Below are positions 1-7,426 of a stretch of DNA of 26,001 bases, in pieces. Both the position numbers and the translations under genes were made by a program. The DNA is from CAVWDI01 sp046259385 (lineage in GTDB: Bacteria > Chloroflexota > Anaerolineae > Anaerolineales > UBA4823): contig JBJYWI010000101.1 of NCBI GenBank assembly GCA_046259385.1, positions 1-26,001 of the forward strand. The letters are read 5' to 3'. The notes under the pieces were generated by a model. The model was not told the origin of the DNA. It saw only the letters and a program-made list of their open reading frames with translations, and did not search any database. Within the stretch, counting starts at the first letter, position 1, and the number at the start of each line of letters is the position of its first letter.

Positions 1-54
1 AGTTTGTATTGCAAATTTATTCATTTTACCTGTTTTTGATCACTTGCTGGCAGA

Positions 55-86
55 AATCGTAGGGTAATCGTAGGGTAATCGTAGGT
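55..86. repeat. short tandem repeat, 11-bp unit
   Basis: Two perfect copies of AATCGTAGGGT (55-65 and 66-76) are followed by a third partial copy (77-86). The repeat sits in the AT-rich start of the window, before the hairpin that follows the first gene on the minus strand. No function can be assigned. It could be a slippage product or a set of protein-binding iterons, but three copies are few. Confidence 0.8.
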
Positions 87-162
87 TTAACGTCAAGCAA
101 AATTAAACTCGTTTTGGTATAGTTATGTTCGAAGGGCGATTTCTCTTCTTCTCCTCCTTAGA

Positions 163-191
163 GAGAGCCGGGCGTGGCGTACCCGGCTCTC
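163..191 (-). terminator. strong hairpin just downstream of the GNAT gene
   Basis: A perfect 10-bp GC-rich inverted repeat (GAGAGCCGGG / CCCGGCTCTC) encloses a 9-base loop. It begins 7 bases after the stop codon of the acetyltransferase gene on the minus strand. The position suits a transcription terminator for the three-gene minus-strand operon. There is no T-run after the stem on the minus strand; the flank there is purine-rich. It is therefore not a textbook intrinsic terminator and may instead act as an mRNA 3' stabiliser. Confidence 0.5.
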
Positions 192-197
192 GGTGAT

Positions 198-785
198 TTA
201 ATAATAATATCGCATTATTGGGCGTGTCTCAGAACGTCGTGCGACTTCCACAAAACCAGATTTCACAAAACTTGAATACAACCCGTGGTAGAGAAAAGCA
301 TCACGGGATTTTTTCTTTTTAGGATCAACAGGGTATGCCTCAACAATTTCTGCTCCGTTTTCCTTGGCATAAACCAGCGCACTCTCAAGCAGAGATCTTG
401 TCATGCCTATTTTTCGATGATCCTTGTGAACAAAAAAACACACGATTGACCAGACCTGCTTTTGGTCGACCCGTTTAAGAATCCTGGACCGGTCAAGAAC
501 CGGGAAGTGCTCACGCGGGGCAACAGATATCCATCCGACTGGTTTATCAAAATTTGTATTTGATTCGCTGTTAACGTAAGCGATCAGTCCCGGAATTTCT
601 CCCGAATCAACTATTTCTTTCATTGCCAGCCGGTTCCCTTCTCCTTCTTGAGCTTCAAATTGCGAGCGTTTCAACCGAAACCACATGCACCAGCATCCGG
701 TTGTCACTCTTTGAGGGCTGAATAACTTTTCCAGATCCATCCACCGCTCTGGGGTTAGGGGAAACACACGGATTGTTTCTTCCAA
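198..785 (-). CDS. GNAT-family N-acetyltransferase
   Basis: Predicted acetyl-CoA-dependent N-acetyltransferase of about 195 residues, probably cytosolic; the substrate is unknown. The acetyl-CoA-binding stretch HRKIGMTRSLL lies at about residues 123-133, after the beta-strand WSIVCFFV. The Cys/Trp-rich GCWCMW motif at about residues 30-35 and the APREHFPVL segment are typical of a recognisable GNAT subgroup. The reading frame is open much further upstream, but that part overlaps the preceding gene and does not look like protein of this family. I place the start at a TTG with AAAGG 6 bases ahead, giving LEETIRVFPLTPERW as the family-like N-terminus. The start is 13 bases after the DUF2461 stop, so it is probably the last gene of a three-gene operon. 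The family call is firm; the start is likely but unproven. Confidence 0.85.
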   Translation of the reverse strand: MEETIRVFPLTPERWMDLEKLFSPQRVTTGCWCMWFRLKRSQFEAQEGEGNRLAMKEIVDSGEIPGLIAYVNSESNTNFDKPVGWISVAPREHFPVLDRSRILKRVDQKQVWSIVCFFVHKDHRKIGMTRSLLESALVYAKENGAEIVEAYPVDPKKKKSRDAFLYHGLYSSFVKSGFVEVARRSETRPIMRYYY

Positions 786-798
786 CGAAAACCTTTGC

Positions 799-1491
799 CT
801 AAATTCGTTCCACCATTTCGACAAGCCAGTAATACACAGGAGTGAGATCCCTGTAAATATTAAGGCAGTAGTCAATAATCGCGTTTGAATATAAATCAAC
901 CGGTATTTCACTCTCAATTCCGGTGTACAGGCCTTTATGCAGCAGTAATTCTGCTCCTTCAACATCAGGTTCATACCCGCGTGGAATCCGTTTATAGTGC
1001 TGCCCGCCAATTGAGTAAGGTCCGTTTTCCTGAACTTTCTGGATTGCATTACGCAGATCCTTACCGGTTTTTAGATCAACCACTGAATCACGATAAACCT
1101 TCAAATATTCTTTTGAAAACTCATACAGTCCATTTCCAAGCATCAGGTTTGGCGGTTCGAGATGAAAATAAAAGCCCGGATTTTCCATTTTTGGCTTGTC
1201 ACCCTGCCAGAAAAGAGCCCCGATGTTGGTCTTGTAGGGCGATTTATCCTTGGAGAAGCGGACATCCCGGTGAATCCTAAAGATGGAATATTCGAATGGA
1301 GCGGGTTGGTGCTCTTTAGCGGACAATTCCGAGAGAGCATCCGCCATCACAACCGAAAACTGTTTTGAAGGTTCTTTGATAAACTTTTCGTAACGGCTTT
1401 TATTGGCTGTGAACCATTCCCGGTTATTGTTCGATTGCAGCTCGATTAAGAATTTTATTGTTTCTTCTGAAAATCCATTAAACGGTCTCAT
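799..1491 (-). CDS. DUF2461 domain-containing protein
   Basis: Protein of about 230 residues belonging to the DUF2461 family (TIGR02453), whose biochemical role is not established. The N-terminal NNNREWF (about residues 21-27) followed by ANKSRYEKF is the family hallmark. The central FRIHRDVRFSKDKSPYK (about 71-87) and GFYFHLEP segments are also conserved. No signal peptide or membrane helix is visible. An in-frame ATG lies 18 bases upstream, but it overlaps the preceding gene and lacks a ribosome site. The chosen ATG has AAAAGG 7 bases ahead and starts 4 bases after the stop of the alkyltransferase-like gene. This indicates translational coupling within a minus-strand operon. The co-transcribed DNA-repair gene gives only a weak functional hint. 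Confidence 0.88.
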   Translation of the reverse strand: MRPFNGFSEETIKFLIELQSNNNREWFTANKSRYEKFIKEPSKQFSVVMADALSELSAKEHQPAPFEYSIFRIHRDVRFSKDKSPYKTNIGALFWQGDKPKMENPGFYFHLEPPNLMLGNGLYEFSKEYLKVYRDSVVDLKTGKDLRNAIQKVQENGPYSIGGQHYKRIPRGYEPDVEGAELLLHKGLYTGIESEIPVDLYSNAIIDYCLNIYRDLTPVYYWLVEMVERI

Positions 1492-1495
1492 CTGG

Positions 1496-1885
1496 TTACC
1501 TTTTCTCATTTGGAGGCTTACTTTCTATACCGTCCCATTGATATTGTTTCAAATTTATTCGGCCGCGTTCGTCAAAGTTTACTCCTTCAGATTCAAGCAG
1601 TTCACGCTGGATACCGGCGCCTGAAGTGCTGCGCAGGCTGATTTTCCCCTGTGCGTTAATCACCCTGTGCCATGGCACATCTTCCGGGCAGGACGCCATC
1701 GCGGAACCCACCCAGCGCGCTCCAAAAGCTTTGTATGTTTGTTCCTTAACACCACCCGGCGGCTGGATGAGCCCAGCAATCTGACCATATGTTGCGACCT
1801 GCCCGTGCGGAATTTTACGAACAGTATCCCACACAAGGTTGTTAAATATCAACTTATCCGGTCTGGTTACGAATTTTGAAGACAT
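1496..1885 (-). CDS. atl: alkyltransferase-like protein (ATL, MGMT family without the acceptor cysteine)
   Basis: Small (129 residues) homologue of the DNA-binding domain of O6-methylguanine-DNA methyltransferase. The fold is visible in IPHGQVATYGQIA (about residues 25-37), with the Tyr used in base flipping, and in GARWVGSAM with the arginine-finger position. The active-site motif PCHRV of true methyltransferases is PWHRV here, with Trp72 in place of the alkyl-accepting Cys. Known ATL proteins (S. pombe Atl1, E. coli YbaZ) share this change. They cannot repair O6-alkylguanine themselves but bind it and recruit nucleotide excision repair. It is first in the operon with DUF2461 and GNAT genes. 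A strong promoter lies just upstream, leaving a very short leader of about 7 bases. The function call follows from family knowledge and the residue seen. Confidence 0.9.
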   Translation of the reverse strand: MSSKFVTRPDKLIFNNLVWDTVRKIPHGQVATYGQIAGLIQPPGGVKEQTYKAFGARWVGSAMASCPEDVPWHRVINAQGKISLRSTSGAGIQRELLESEGVNFDERGRINLKQYQWDGIESKPPNEKR

Positions 1886-1898
1886 CGCAGCGGGGAGT

Positions 1899-1928
1899 AC
1901 TATACCCGAATGTTTTATCTGGTGTCAA
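1899..1928 (-). promoter_or_regulatory. sigma-70 type promoter for the atl-DUF2461-GNAT operon
   Basis: On the minus strand a perfect -35 box TTGACA (1928 to 1923) is followed after 18 bases by the -10 box TATAGT (1904 to 1899). The predicted transcription start near 1892 leaves only about 7 bases before the atl ATG at 1885. No Shine-Dalgarno sequence fits in that space. The element overlaps the predicted murJ promoter on the other strand. Confidence 0.7.
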
Positions 1929-1950
1929 GAAATTTCACCTCGGATATAAT
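1922..1950 (+). promoter_or_regulatory. predicted murJ promoter, near-leaderless
   Basis: A perfect -10 box TATAAT (1945-1950) is preceded at 17 bases by GTGTCA (1922-1927; 4 of 6 matches to TTGACA). The expected start of transcription, about 1957, is next to the GTG start codon at 1959, and there is no ribosome-binding site. The -35 shares bases with the -35 of the divergent atl promoter, so the two promoters probably compete. Confidence 0.55.
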
Positions 1951-1958
1951 CATGAATT

Positions 1959-3542
1959 GTGAATTTCGGAAGCACCACCTCCGCCAATAAACAGATCGCC
2001 AGGGCTGCTGGGACGGTCATGCTCGCGCTTGTCTTGAGCAGCCTGACGGGCCTACTGCGCCAGATATTGGTTGCGAATACATTTGGCACCCAGGCTGATA
2101 TCGACGCTTTCAATGCAGCCAACCGTGTCTCGGAGACACTTTTCACCCTGATTGCCGGTGGTGCGTTGGCGTCAGCTTTTATTCCGGTATTTACCGATCT
2201 GATTACCCGAGACAAAAGGCAGTATGCCTGGAAATTAGCTTCCTCAATTGCCAACATTTTTCTAGTTGTTCTGATATTCACCAGCCTGGCGGCTCTTGTG
2301 TTTGCCCCATGGATTGTCCGCAATCTGCTCGCGCCTGGTTTTTCCGACAATCCTGCCCAGGAAGAATTGGCGGTATCCCTGCTACGATTAATGCTGCCGT
2401 CTGCAGTTTTTTTTGGACTGAGCGGTTTGCTGATGGGAATTTTAAATTCGCACCAGATTTTTTTTATTCCAGCACTGGCGCCGTCCATGTACCAGCTTGG
2501 AATGATTTTTGGCATCCTTGTCTTGACTCCATATATGGGTATTTACGGTCTGGCATGGGGAGTGGTTCTGGGAGCTGGTCTGCACATGGGTCTTCAAATC
2601 CCCTATCTTTTCCGGTTAAATGCAAGGTATTATTCTACTTTTGGATTGGATAACCAGGATGTACATGAAGTTGTCCGGTTGTTGATTCCACGGTTGTTCG
2701 GAGTTGCGGTTGTCCAGTTAAATTTCTGGGTGAATACATATATTGCCTCCCGGCTGGAAGAAGGGAGTCTCACCGGGATCGTGTTCGCGTTTGCGCTGAT
2801 GTTGATGCCCCAGGCTGCCATTGCGCAGTCAATAGCAATCGCGGCTATGCCGACTTTTTCGGCTCAGGTTGCACTGGGCAAGCTTGGTGAAATGAGATCC
2901 TCGTTGGCATCAACCCTGCGAGGGGTAATCTACCTATCCATCCCGGCTGCCCTGGGTTTGATTCTGCTCAGAAGACCGATAATTACCATCCTGTACCAGC
3001 GTGGGGCTTTTGATGAACGCTCTACGGATCTGGTCGCTTGGGCTCTGCTTTGGTTTGCGCTGGGGTTGGTGAGCCATTCTCTTGTGGAGATTCTGGCGCG
3101 GGCTTTTTATGCCCTGCACGATACCAGAACCCCGGTGATTGTCGGAGTGGGAGCGATGAGCTTGAATGTGTTATTGAGTTTCATCCTGACCGCGCTGTTC
3201 GCCAGAGCAGGGTGGATGCCGCATGGCGGGCTTGCTCTGGCAAACACGATTGCTACTACTCTGGAGATGGGAGGCTTAATAATTCTGATGCGCCGGAGAC
3301 TTGGTGGGTTAGATGGGACTTATATTAGGAAGGGTTTTATAACTGCATTAATTGGCGGTGGGGTGATGGCGCTTCTGCTTGTTATTTGGATTTCTAAATC
3401 CAGCGTTGAACCAGTCTGGCTTGTTGTATTGGGAGGGATACTTATCGGAGCACTTGCTTACGGCATCCTGCTGCTGGTAATGGGAGTAAGCGAGGTGCGG
3501 ACAATTATCCGGGAGCTCTCTGTTCGTCTGAGGATTACCTGA
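1959..3542 (+). CDS. murJ: lipid II flippase MurJ
   Basis: Integral membrane protein of 527 residues, the usual MurJ length, which flips the peptidoglycan precursor lipid II across the cytoplasmic membrane (MATE/MOP superfamily). The chain holds about 14 hydrophobic segments. Family motifs are visible: GLLRQILVANTFG with D-AF-AANR near the N-terminus, the QRGAFDERSTD segment after the seventh to eighth helix, and FYALHDTRTPV further on. The start is GTG: an in-frame stop lies two codons upstream, so no longer form is possible. Start selection is unusual because there is no Shine-Dalgarno and a TATAAT box ends 8 bases upstream. Together with murI elsewhere in the window it argues for a peptidoglycan wall. 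It diverges from the DNA-repair operon and is followed by an exonuclease gene on the other strand. Confidence 0.95.
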   Translation: MNFGSTTSANKQIARAAGTVMLALVLSSLTGLLRQILVANTFGTQADIDAFNAANRVSETLFTLIAGGALASAFIPVFTDLITRDKRQYAWKLASSIANIFLVVLIFTSLAALVFAPWIVRNLLAPGFSDNPAQEELAVSLLRLMLPSAVFFGLSGLLMGILNSHQIFFIPALAPSMYQLGMIFGILVLTPYMGIYGLAWGVVLGAGLHMGLQIPYLFRLNARYYSTFGLDNQDVHEVVRLLIPRLFGVAVVQLNFWVNTYIASRLEEGSLTGIVFAFALMLMPQAAIAQSIAIAAMPTFSAQVALGKLGEMRSSLASTLRGVIYLSIPAALGLILLRRPIITILYQRGAFDERSTDLVAWALLWFALGLVSHSLVEILARAFYALHDTRTPVIVGVGAMSLNVLLSFILTALFARAGWMPHGGLALANTIATTLEMGGLIILMRRRLGGLDGTYIRKGFITALIGGGVMALLLVIWISKSSVEPVWLVVLGGILIGALAYGILLLVMGVSEVRTIIRELSVRLRIT

Positions 3543-3607
3543 GTTTTCCGGATTGGCAGCAGAATCTAAATTGACAATCATGCGCGCTCATACTGGGCTT
3601 AGGTATC

Positions 3608-3660
3608 CCATCAGGCACGTTATTTCAACCACTTGATGGATAGTAGACTTTTTTGTTTTT
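3608..3660 (+). terminator. possible murJ terminator
   Basis: CCATCA (3608-3613) pairs with TGATGG (3634-3639), and the pairing extends by a further TAT/ATA if one base bulges. A T-rich tract (3649-3660) follows 9 bases later. The loop of 20 bases and the gap before the T-tract make it weak. It lies in the gap between the converging murJ and xseB genes, where a terminator is expected. Confidence 0.3.
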
Positions 3661-3704
3661 GCTGCCTGAGAGGGCAAGAATATTTGGGGGTCTCCGATAC
3701 ATAG

Positions 3705-3962
3705 TTAGATATCAGGAGAATCAAAATCAATCACTTGCTCCCCGGTTATCTGTTGAATTCTCATTTCCGTTTTATCAAGTATATCCGTGCAATACTGGGC
3801 AAGGTTCTGTCCGCGCTCAAAGAGCGAGATTGTTTGCTCCAGCGTAAGCTCTTCAGCTTCCAGTTTCGCGACGATTTGATTCAGCTCTTCATATGCTTCT
3901 TCATAGGATAGTTCTTCAACTGGTGTGGAACTCTGTTTTGAATTTTGCGTTTCCTTTGCCAT
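3705..3962 (-). CDS. xseB: exodeoxyribonuclease VII small subunit
   Basis: Protein of 85 residues. With XseA it forms exonuclease VII, a metal-independent cytosolic nuclease that degrades single-stranded DNA into acid-soluble oligonucleotides. SYEEAYEELNQIVAKLE followed by LTLEQTISLFERG and the LDKTEMRIQQI coiled-coil end are the diagnostic XseB pattern. The length is typical. The start ATG follows GAGGAAAG at suitable spacing. It lies 196 bases downstream of xseA on the same strand, further than the overlap common in other bacteria. A TATAAT box lies 28 bases upstream, so it may be transcribed separately as well. Confidence 0.93.
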   Translation of the reverse strand: MAKETQNSKQSSTPVEELSYEEAYEELNQIVAKLEAEELTLEQTISLFERGQNLAQYCTDILDKTEMRIQQITGEQVIDFDSPDI

Positions 3963-3990
3963 ATTCTTTCCTCATATAACGTATGGAGAA

Positions 3991-3996
3991 ATTATA
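3991..3996 (-). promoter_or_regulatory. possible -10 box for xseB
   Basis: A perfect TATAAT on the minus strand lies 28 bases before the xseB ATG. No convincing -35 box is found at 16-18 bases, so this is a candidate only. It would explain independent expression of xseB despite the long gap after xseA. Confidence 0.35.
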
Positions 3997-4158
3997 TAGG
4001 TCTAATTTTCAGTTGATCGGGTGTTCATGCATTGGATCGTGAGCGAACCGGGCGTTAACAATCCAGCAGTAATTTCTTTAAATTCCAATTCTGTAATATT
4101 CAACCTCGTCATTTCTTCATCAATTTGGGGCAGTATATCTTAAGAAGCGGTTTCCATT

Positions 4159-5442
4159 TTATTTTGTTTTATTAAGGTCTGGTTCAAACCTGTCACTAAC
4201 TGTAACTCCAAATTTCCCGTCGTGGAGAAGCGCCTGCAATTCATCCCCGGTGCTTACTTGTTTGATAGTGCGGATGATTGTCTTGTCTGGAAAAGATAAA
4301 ATGGCGTAACCACGTTTCAGAATTTCTTTTGGGCTGAGAGCGATCAATTGAAGCGTCCGGCTGGTTAAATTCACTCGCATTAATTTGTAATTCTGGATCA
4401 AAGCGCGAACACTTCGCCGGGTCAGCTCGTCAACACTCTGCCTCCCTGAACGCAGACGGTTCAAAGGGGATCTCATCGCCAGCAGGTTTCTTGAACCTGA
4501 AAGTTCCAAGCGGTGATCGTTAATGGTTAGTAGAACATTCCGGGAAAGGTTTTTATAGAGATCTGAAACTGATCCAAGCAGTTCCTCCCGGTTAGGAGCA
4601 GCCATTTCTGCCGCTGCGGTTGGTGTTGGGGCTCTTAAATCTGCCACAAAATCTGCAATTGTAAAATCCGTTTCATGGCCTACTCCGCAGATGACCGGCG
4701 CCTGAGACCCGGCGATAGCACGGGCGACACCTTCATCATTAAAAGCCCACAGATCTTCGATTGAGCCGCCTCCACGCGCAAGTATTATGACATCCGGTCT
4801 GACAATTTTGTTCAATGATTCCAGTGCGGAAATTATACCTGCAGGGGCTTCAGTACCCTGAACCTGGGTTGGAGAAATAACCAGCCGTGCTGATGGGAAT
4901 CGCCTCTGGAGAGTATTAAAAATGTCCTGAATCGCGGCGCCCGTGGGAGAGGTTACAATCCCTATACACTCTGGAAATGGTGGAATTGCACGCTTTCTCT
5001 CCAGATCAAATAACCCCTCCTTCTCCAGTTTCGACTTCAGAGCAAGGAAATCCCGGTATAGTATGCCTTCACCAACATTGCGGATTCGATCAGCGTATAA
5101 TTGGTACTGACCCTGTGATTCATAAATGTTCAAACTGCCGTGAACTTCAATTTCATCACCCTCTTTAAGCAAAACTGGCAGTTTCAACACTGCGTTTTTC
5201 CACATTACACAACGCAGAGAACAGTGGGTATCTTTTATTGTGAAATATAGGTGTCCTGATTTCGGTTGGGAAAGGTTTGAGACTTCCCCAATAACCCAGA
5301 TATCCTGAAGCTCTGGGTCGCGTTCGATAAGGTCACGAAGATAACGGGTCAATTCAGTGACGGTGTAAGCAGCTTGTTCGAAAAACATCAACTGGTTCAT
5401 GTCTGGGTTTAAATTGTCTAAAATTAGATCTAGATTTCGCAT
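4159..5442 (-). CDS. xseA: exodeoxyribonuclease VII large subunit
   Basis: Catalytic subunit of exonuclease VII, 427 residues, acting on single-stranded DNA with XseB. The N-terminal OB-fold shows IWVIGEVSNLSQPKSGHLYF (about residues 48-67). The catalytic domain has IGIVTSPTGAAIQDI, the signature RGGGSIEDLWAFND (about 223-236) and GHETDFTIADF (about 255-265). The long helical C-terminal region is complete. The first ATG gives an N-terminus about 18 residues longer than the conserved start EQAAYTVTEL. No ribosome site is visible before it, so Met15 or Met19 (5400 or 5388) are real alternatives. It is divergent from the HIT gene, with a 176-base spacer holding an inverted repeat. Confidence 0.95.
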   Translation of the reverse strand: MRNLDLILDNLNPDMNQLMFFEQAAYTVTELTRYLRDLIERDPELQDIWVIGEVSNLSQPKSGHLYFTIKDTHCSLRCVMWKNAVLKLPVLLKEGDEIEVHGSLNIYESQGQYQLYADRIRNVGEGILYRDFLALKSKLEKEGLFDLERKRAIPPFPECIGIVTSPTGAAIQDIFNTLQRRFPSARLVISPTQVQGTEAPAGIISALESLNKIVRPDVIILARGGGSIEDLWAFNDEGVARAIAGSQAPVICGVGHETDFTIADFVADLRAPTPTAAAEMAAPNREELLGSVSDLYKNLSRNVLLTINDHRLELSGSRNLLAMRSPLNRLRSGRQSVDELTRRSVRALIQNYKLMRVNLTSRTLQLIALSPKEILKRGYAILSFPDKTIIRTIKQVSTGDELQALLHDGKFGVTVSDRFEPDLNKTK

Positions 5443-5529
5443 AGAGCTAGTGGAGGATACTCTGCTTGGATTAGGCTGTCAACTATTCCCTCCCAGGGTA
5501 ATATTTGCTACAATACTGTTCAAATAATA

Positions 5530-5555
5530 AAGGTTATTGTGATTATTGTAACCTT
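5530..5555. promoter_or_regulatory. dyad symmetry, possible operator between xseA and the HIT gene
   Basis: AAGGTTA and TAACCTT (7 of 7 complementary) flank a 12-base AT-rich centre, making a 26-base dyad. It lies in the spacer between divergently transcribed genes, 88 bases from the xseA start and 64 bases from the HIT start. Half-sites about 19 bases apart centre to centre (two helical turns) suit a dimeric regulator, but no regulator gene is adjacent. It could also be a chance hairpin. Confidence 0.35.
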
Positions 5556-5618
5556 AGCAAATAGATAAAATTCTGGATAGAAACATATTATTTCAAAAAA
5601 GTACAGGAAAAACTATTA

Positions 5619-6125
5619 TTGAAACACATCTGGTCTCCCTGGCGCATGGAATACATTCAAAGTAATAAAAAAGAGGAAGGCTGCATTTTCTGTAAAGAAA
5701 TCGCACTGTCGGATGGCCCCGGTAACCTAATTGTCCATCGAGGGCGGTACAATTTTGTAATCCTGAATCGTTTTCCATACACAAGCGGGCACATTATGGT
5801 TGTACCTTACCAGCACTGCTCAGTATTGGAAGACCTCAAACCTGAAACTCGTTCTGAAATGATGGAACTTGCCAACCAGGCAGTAAGTCTGCTTCAGTCC
5901 GAATACAGGGCGGAGGGATTTAATATTGGCATTAATATCGGTGAAGCTGCTGGAGCGGGTATCGCTGAACATCTGCACTTGCATATTGTCCCACGTTGGG
6001 AGGGGGACACGAATTTTATATCTGCCCTTGGGAATACGCGCGTGCTGCCTGAATTGCTGGAAGACAGCTACATCCGCATAGCTAAAGGCTGGAAGGGTGT
6101 AGAAACGGCGAAAGATAATCATTAA
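5619..6125 (+). CDS. HIT-family nucleotide hydrolase/phosphorylase (AP4A-type)
   Basis: Protein of 168 residues in the histidine-triad superfamily, which acts on nucleoside phosphates such as diadenosine polyphosphates. The triad HLHLH lies at residues 118-122, inside AEHLHLHIVPRW. A Cys-X2-Cys pair (C22, C25, in GCIFC) suggests the zinc site seen in FHIT-like and AP4A-phosphorylase-like members. The N-terminus HIWSPWRMEYI is typical of the bacterial subgroup, which supports the TTG start. An AGGA lies about 10 bases ahead. The next gene begins 56 bases on in the same direction, so it may be the first gene of the long plus-strand run. The precise substrate is not known. Confidence 0.9.
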   Translation: MKHIWSPWRMEYIQSNKKEEGCIFCKEIALSDGPGNLIVHRGRYNFVILNRFPYTSGHIMVVPYQHCSVLEDLKPETRSEMMELANQAVSLLQSEYRAEGFNIGINIGEAAGAGIAEHLHLHIVPRWEGDTNFISALGNTRVLPELLEDSYIRIAKGWKGVETAKDNH

Positions 6126-6181
6126 ACAATACAAAAATTCGATAAAAATATTTTAATAATAAGATTTAATGGAGGCATTGA

Positions 6182-7396
6182 ATGAACTTCGGAGGAAATA
6201 AATCTGAAGCTGTAATTTTAAGCGCCGCTCGCACGCCGGGCGGAGGGTTTTTAGGGAGTCTGAGCAGTATTCCAGCGCCGAAATTAGGCGCAATTGTTGT
6301 CAAAGCAGCAGTTGAAAGAGCAAACATCAATAATCCAGCGCAAATTGACGAGGTGCTGCTTGGAAATGTTGTCAGCGCAGGTCTTGGACAGGCTCCTGCA
6401 AGGCAGTCCGCAATTTTTGCTGGACTGCCGGAGACAGTTGGAGCAACAACAGTTAATAAAGTATGCGGTTCGGGTTTGAAAACGGTGATGCTGGCTGCCC
6501 AGAGCATCCGGGCTGGCGACGGTGAGCTTTTTGTGACGGGTGGGATGGAGAGTATGAGCCGGGCTCCCTATCTGGTGGATGGGAGAACCGGTGCACTGCG
6601 ATTCGGCAATGCTCAACTGACGGATGCGTTATTGGTAGATGGTTTGTGGGACCCTTTTGAAAACTGGGCAATGGGTGATTCAGCCGAGTTTATCGCTGAT
6701 AAATACGGTATAACCCGTCAAGCCATGGACGAATATGCATACGAAAGCCATCAGAAAGCCATTAATGCGATTGATACCGGGCGATTTAAAAATGAGATTG
6801 TGCCTGTAGAAATCCGGGATCGTAAAAAAGGCACTGTTCAATTTGATAAGGATGAAACCCCGCGCAGGGATACTTCGCTGGAGGCGCTGGCGAAATTAAA
6901 ACCAGCTTTTCAAAAAGATGGCAAAGTTACTGCTGGGAACGCTCCCGGGTTGAATGACGGCGCAGCGGCTCTTGTTATCGCAAGCCGGTCGAAATCGGAC
7001 AAAATGGGTACAATGCCTATAGCGAGAATAGAAGCTTATACACAGGTGGCTGTCCCGCCAAAAATGCTGTTTGATGCACCCGCAAAAGCGATTCCGGATC
7101 TGCTGTCAAAAACTGGCTGGAAATTAGAGGATGTAGATTTAATTGAACTGAATGAGGCTTTTGCCGCGCAGGTTCTTGCCAACGGTAAAGCATTATACGA
7201 TTATGGATGGGATTGGAATAAAGTCAATATAAATGGAGGCAGCATCGCCTTGGGACACCCGATTGGAGCCAGCGGCGCAAGAACACTGACCACTTTGATT
7301 TATGCTCTGAAGGACAGAGGCTTGGAACGCGGAATTGTCACGCTATGTTTGGGTGGCGCTGAGGCGGTTGCCATGGCGGTGACCATCGAGTCCTGA
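6182..7396 (+). CDS. acetyl-CoA acetyltransferase (thiolase)
   Basis: Thiolase of 404 residues: condenses two acetyl-CoA into acetoacetyl-CoA, or cleaves 3-ketoacyl-CoA in the reverse direction. The acyl-accepting cysteine is C95 in NKVCGSG, the active-site histidine H359 in NGGSIALGHPIG, and the second cysteine C389 in CLGG. The usual C-terminal CxGGGxG reads CLGGAEAVA here, a mild departure next to the active-site loop. A strong GGAGG lies 6 bases before the ATG. It is followed by a hydroxyacyl-CoA dehydrogenase and an acyl-CoA dehydrogenase at short spacing, which places it in a short-chain acyl-CoA pathway. Whether it runs in the biosynthetic or degradative direction cannot be told from sequence. 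Confidence 0.93.
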   Translation: MNFGGNKSEAVILSAARTPGGGFLGSLSSIPAPKLGAIVVKAAVERANINNPAQIDEVLLGNVVSAGLGQAPARQSAIFAGLPETVGATTVNKVCGSGLKTVMLAAQSIRAGDGELFVTGGMESMSRAPYLVDGRTGALRFGNAQLTDALLVDGLWDPFENWAMGDSAEFIADKYGITRQAMDEYAYESHQKAINAIDTGRFKNEIVPVEIRDRKKGTVQFDKDETPRRDTSLEALAKLKPAFQKDGKVTAGNAPGLNDGAAALVIASRSKSDKMGTMPIARIEAYTQVAVPPKMLFDAPAKAIPDLLSKTGWKLEDVDLIELNEAFAAQVLANGKALYDYGWDWNKVNINGGSIALGHPIGASGARTLTTLIYALKDRGLERGIVTLCLGGAEAVAMAVTIES

Positions 7397-7426
7397 GACT
7401 TTTTTTATCAACAAGCAGGAGTAAGA

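Noticed and set aside
786..1049. N-terminal extension of the GNAT protein by 88 residues
   Set aside because: It overlaps the well-supported DUF2461 gene in another frame on the same strand, and the extension has no family-like sequence. A TTG start with a ribosome site at 785 explains the gene.
3571..3604. Promoter starting at a perfect TTGACA after murJ
   Set aside because: No -10 box lies at 16-18 bases on the plus strand and no plus-strand gene follows; only the converging xseB is downstream.
4002..4112. 36-codon frame on the minus strand between xseA and xseB
   Set aside because: No ribosome-binding site, no recognisable domain and no support beyond an open frame; kept only as part of the spacer observation.
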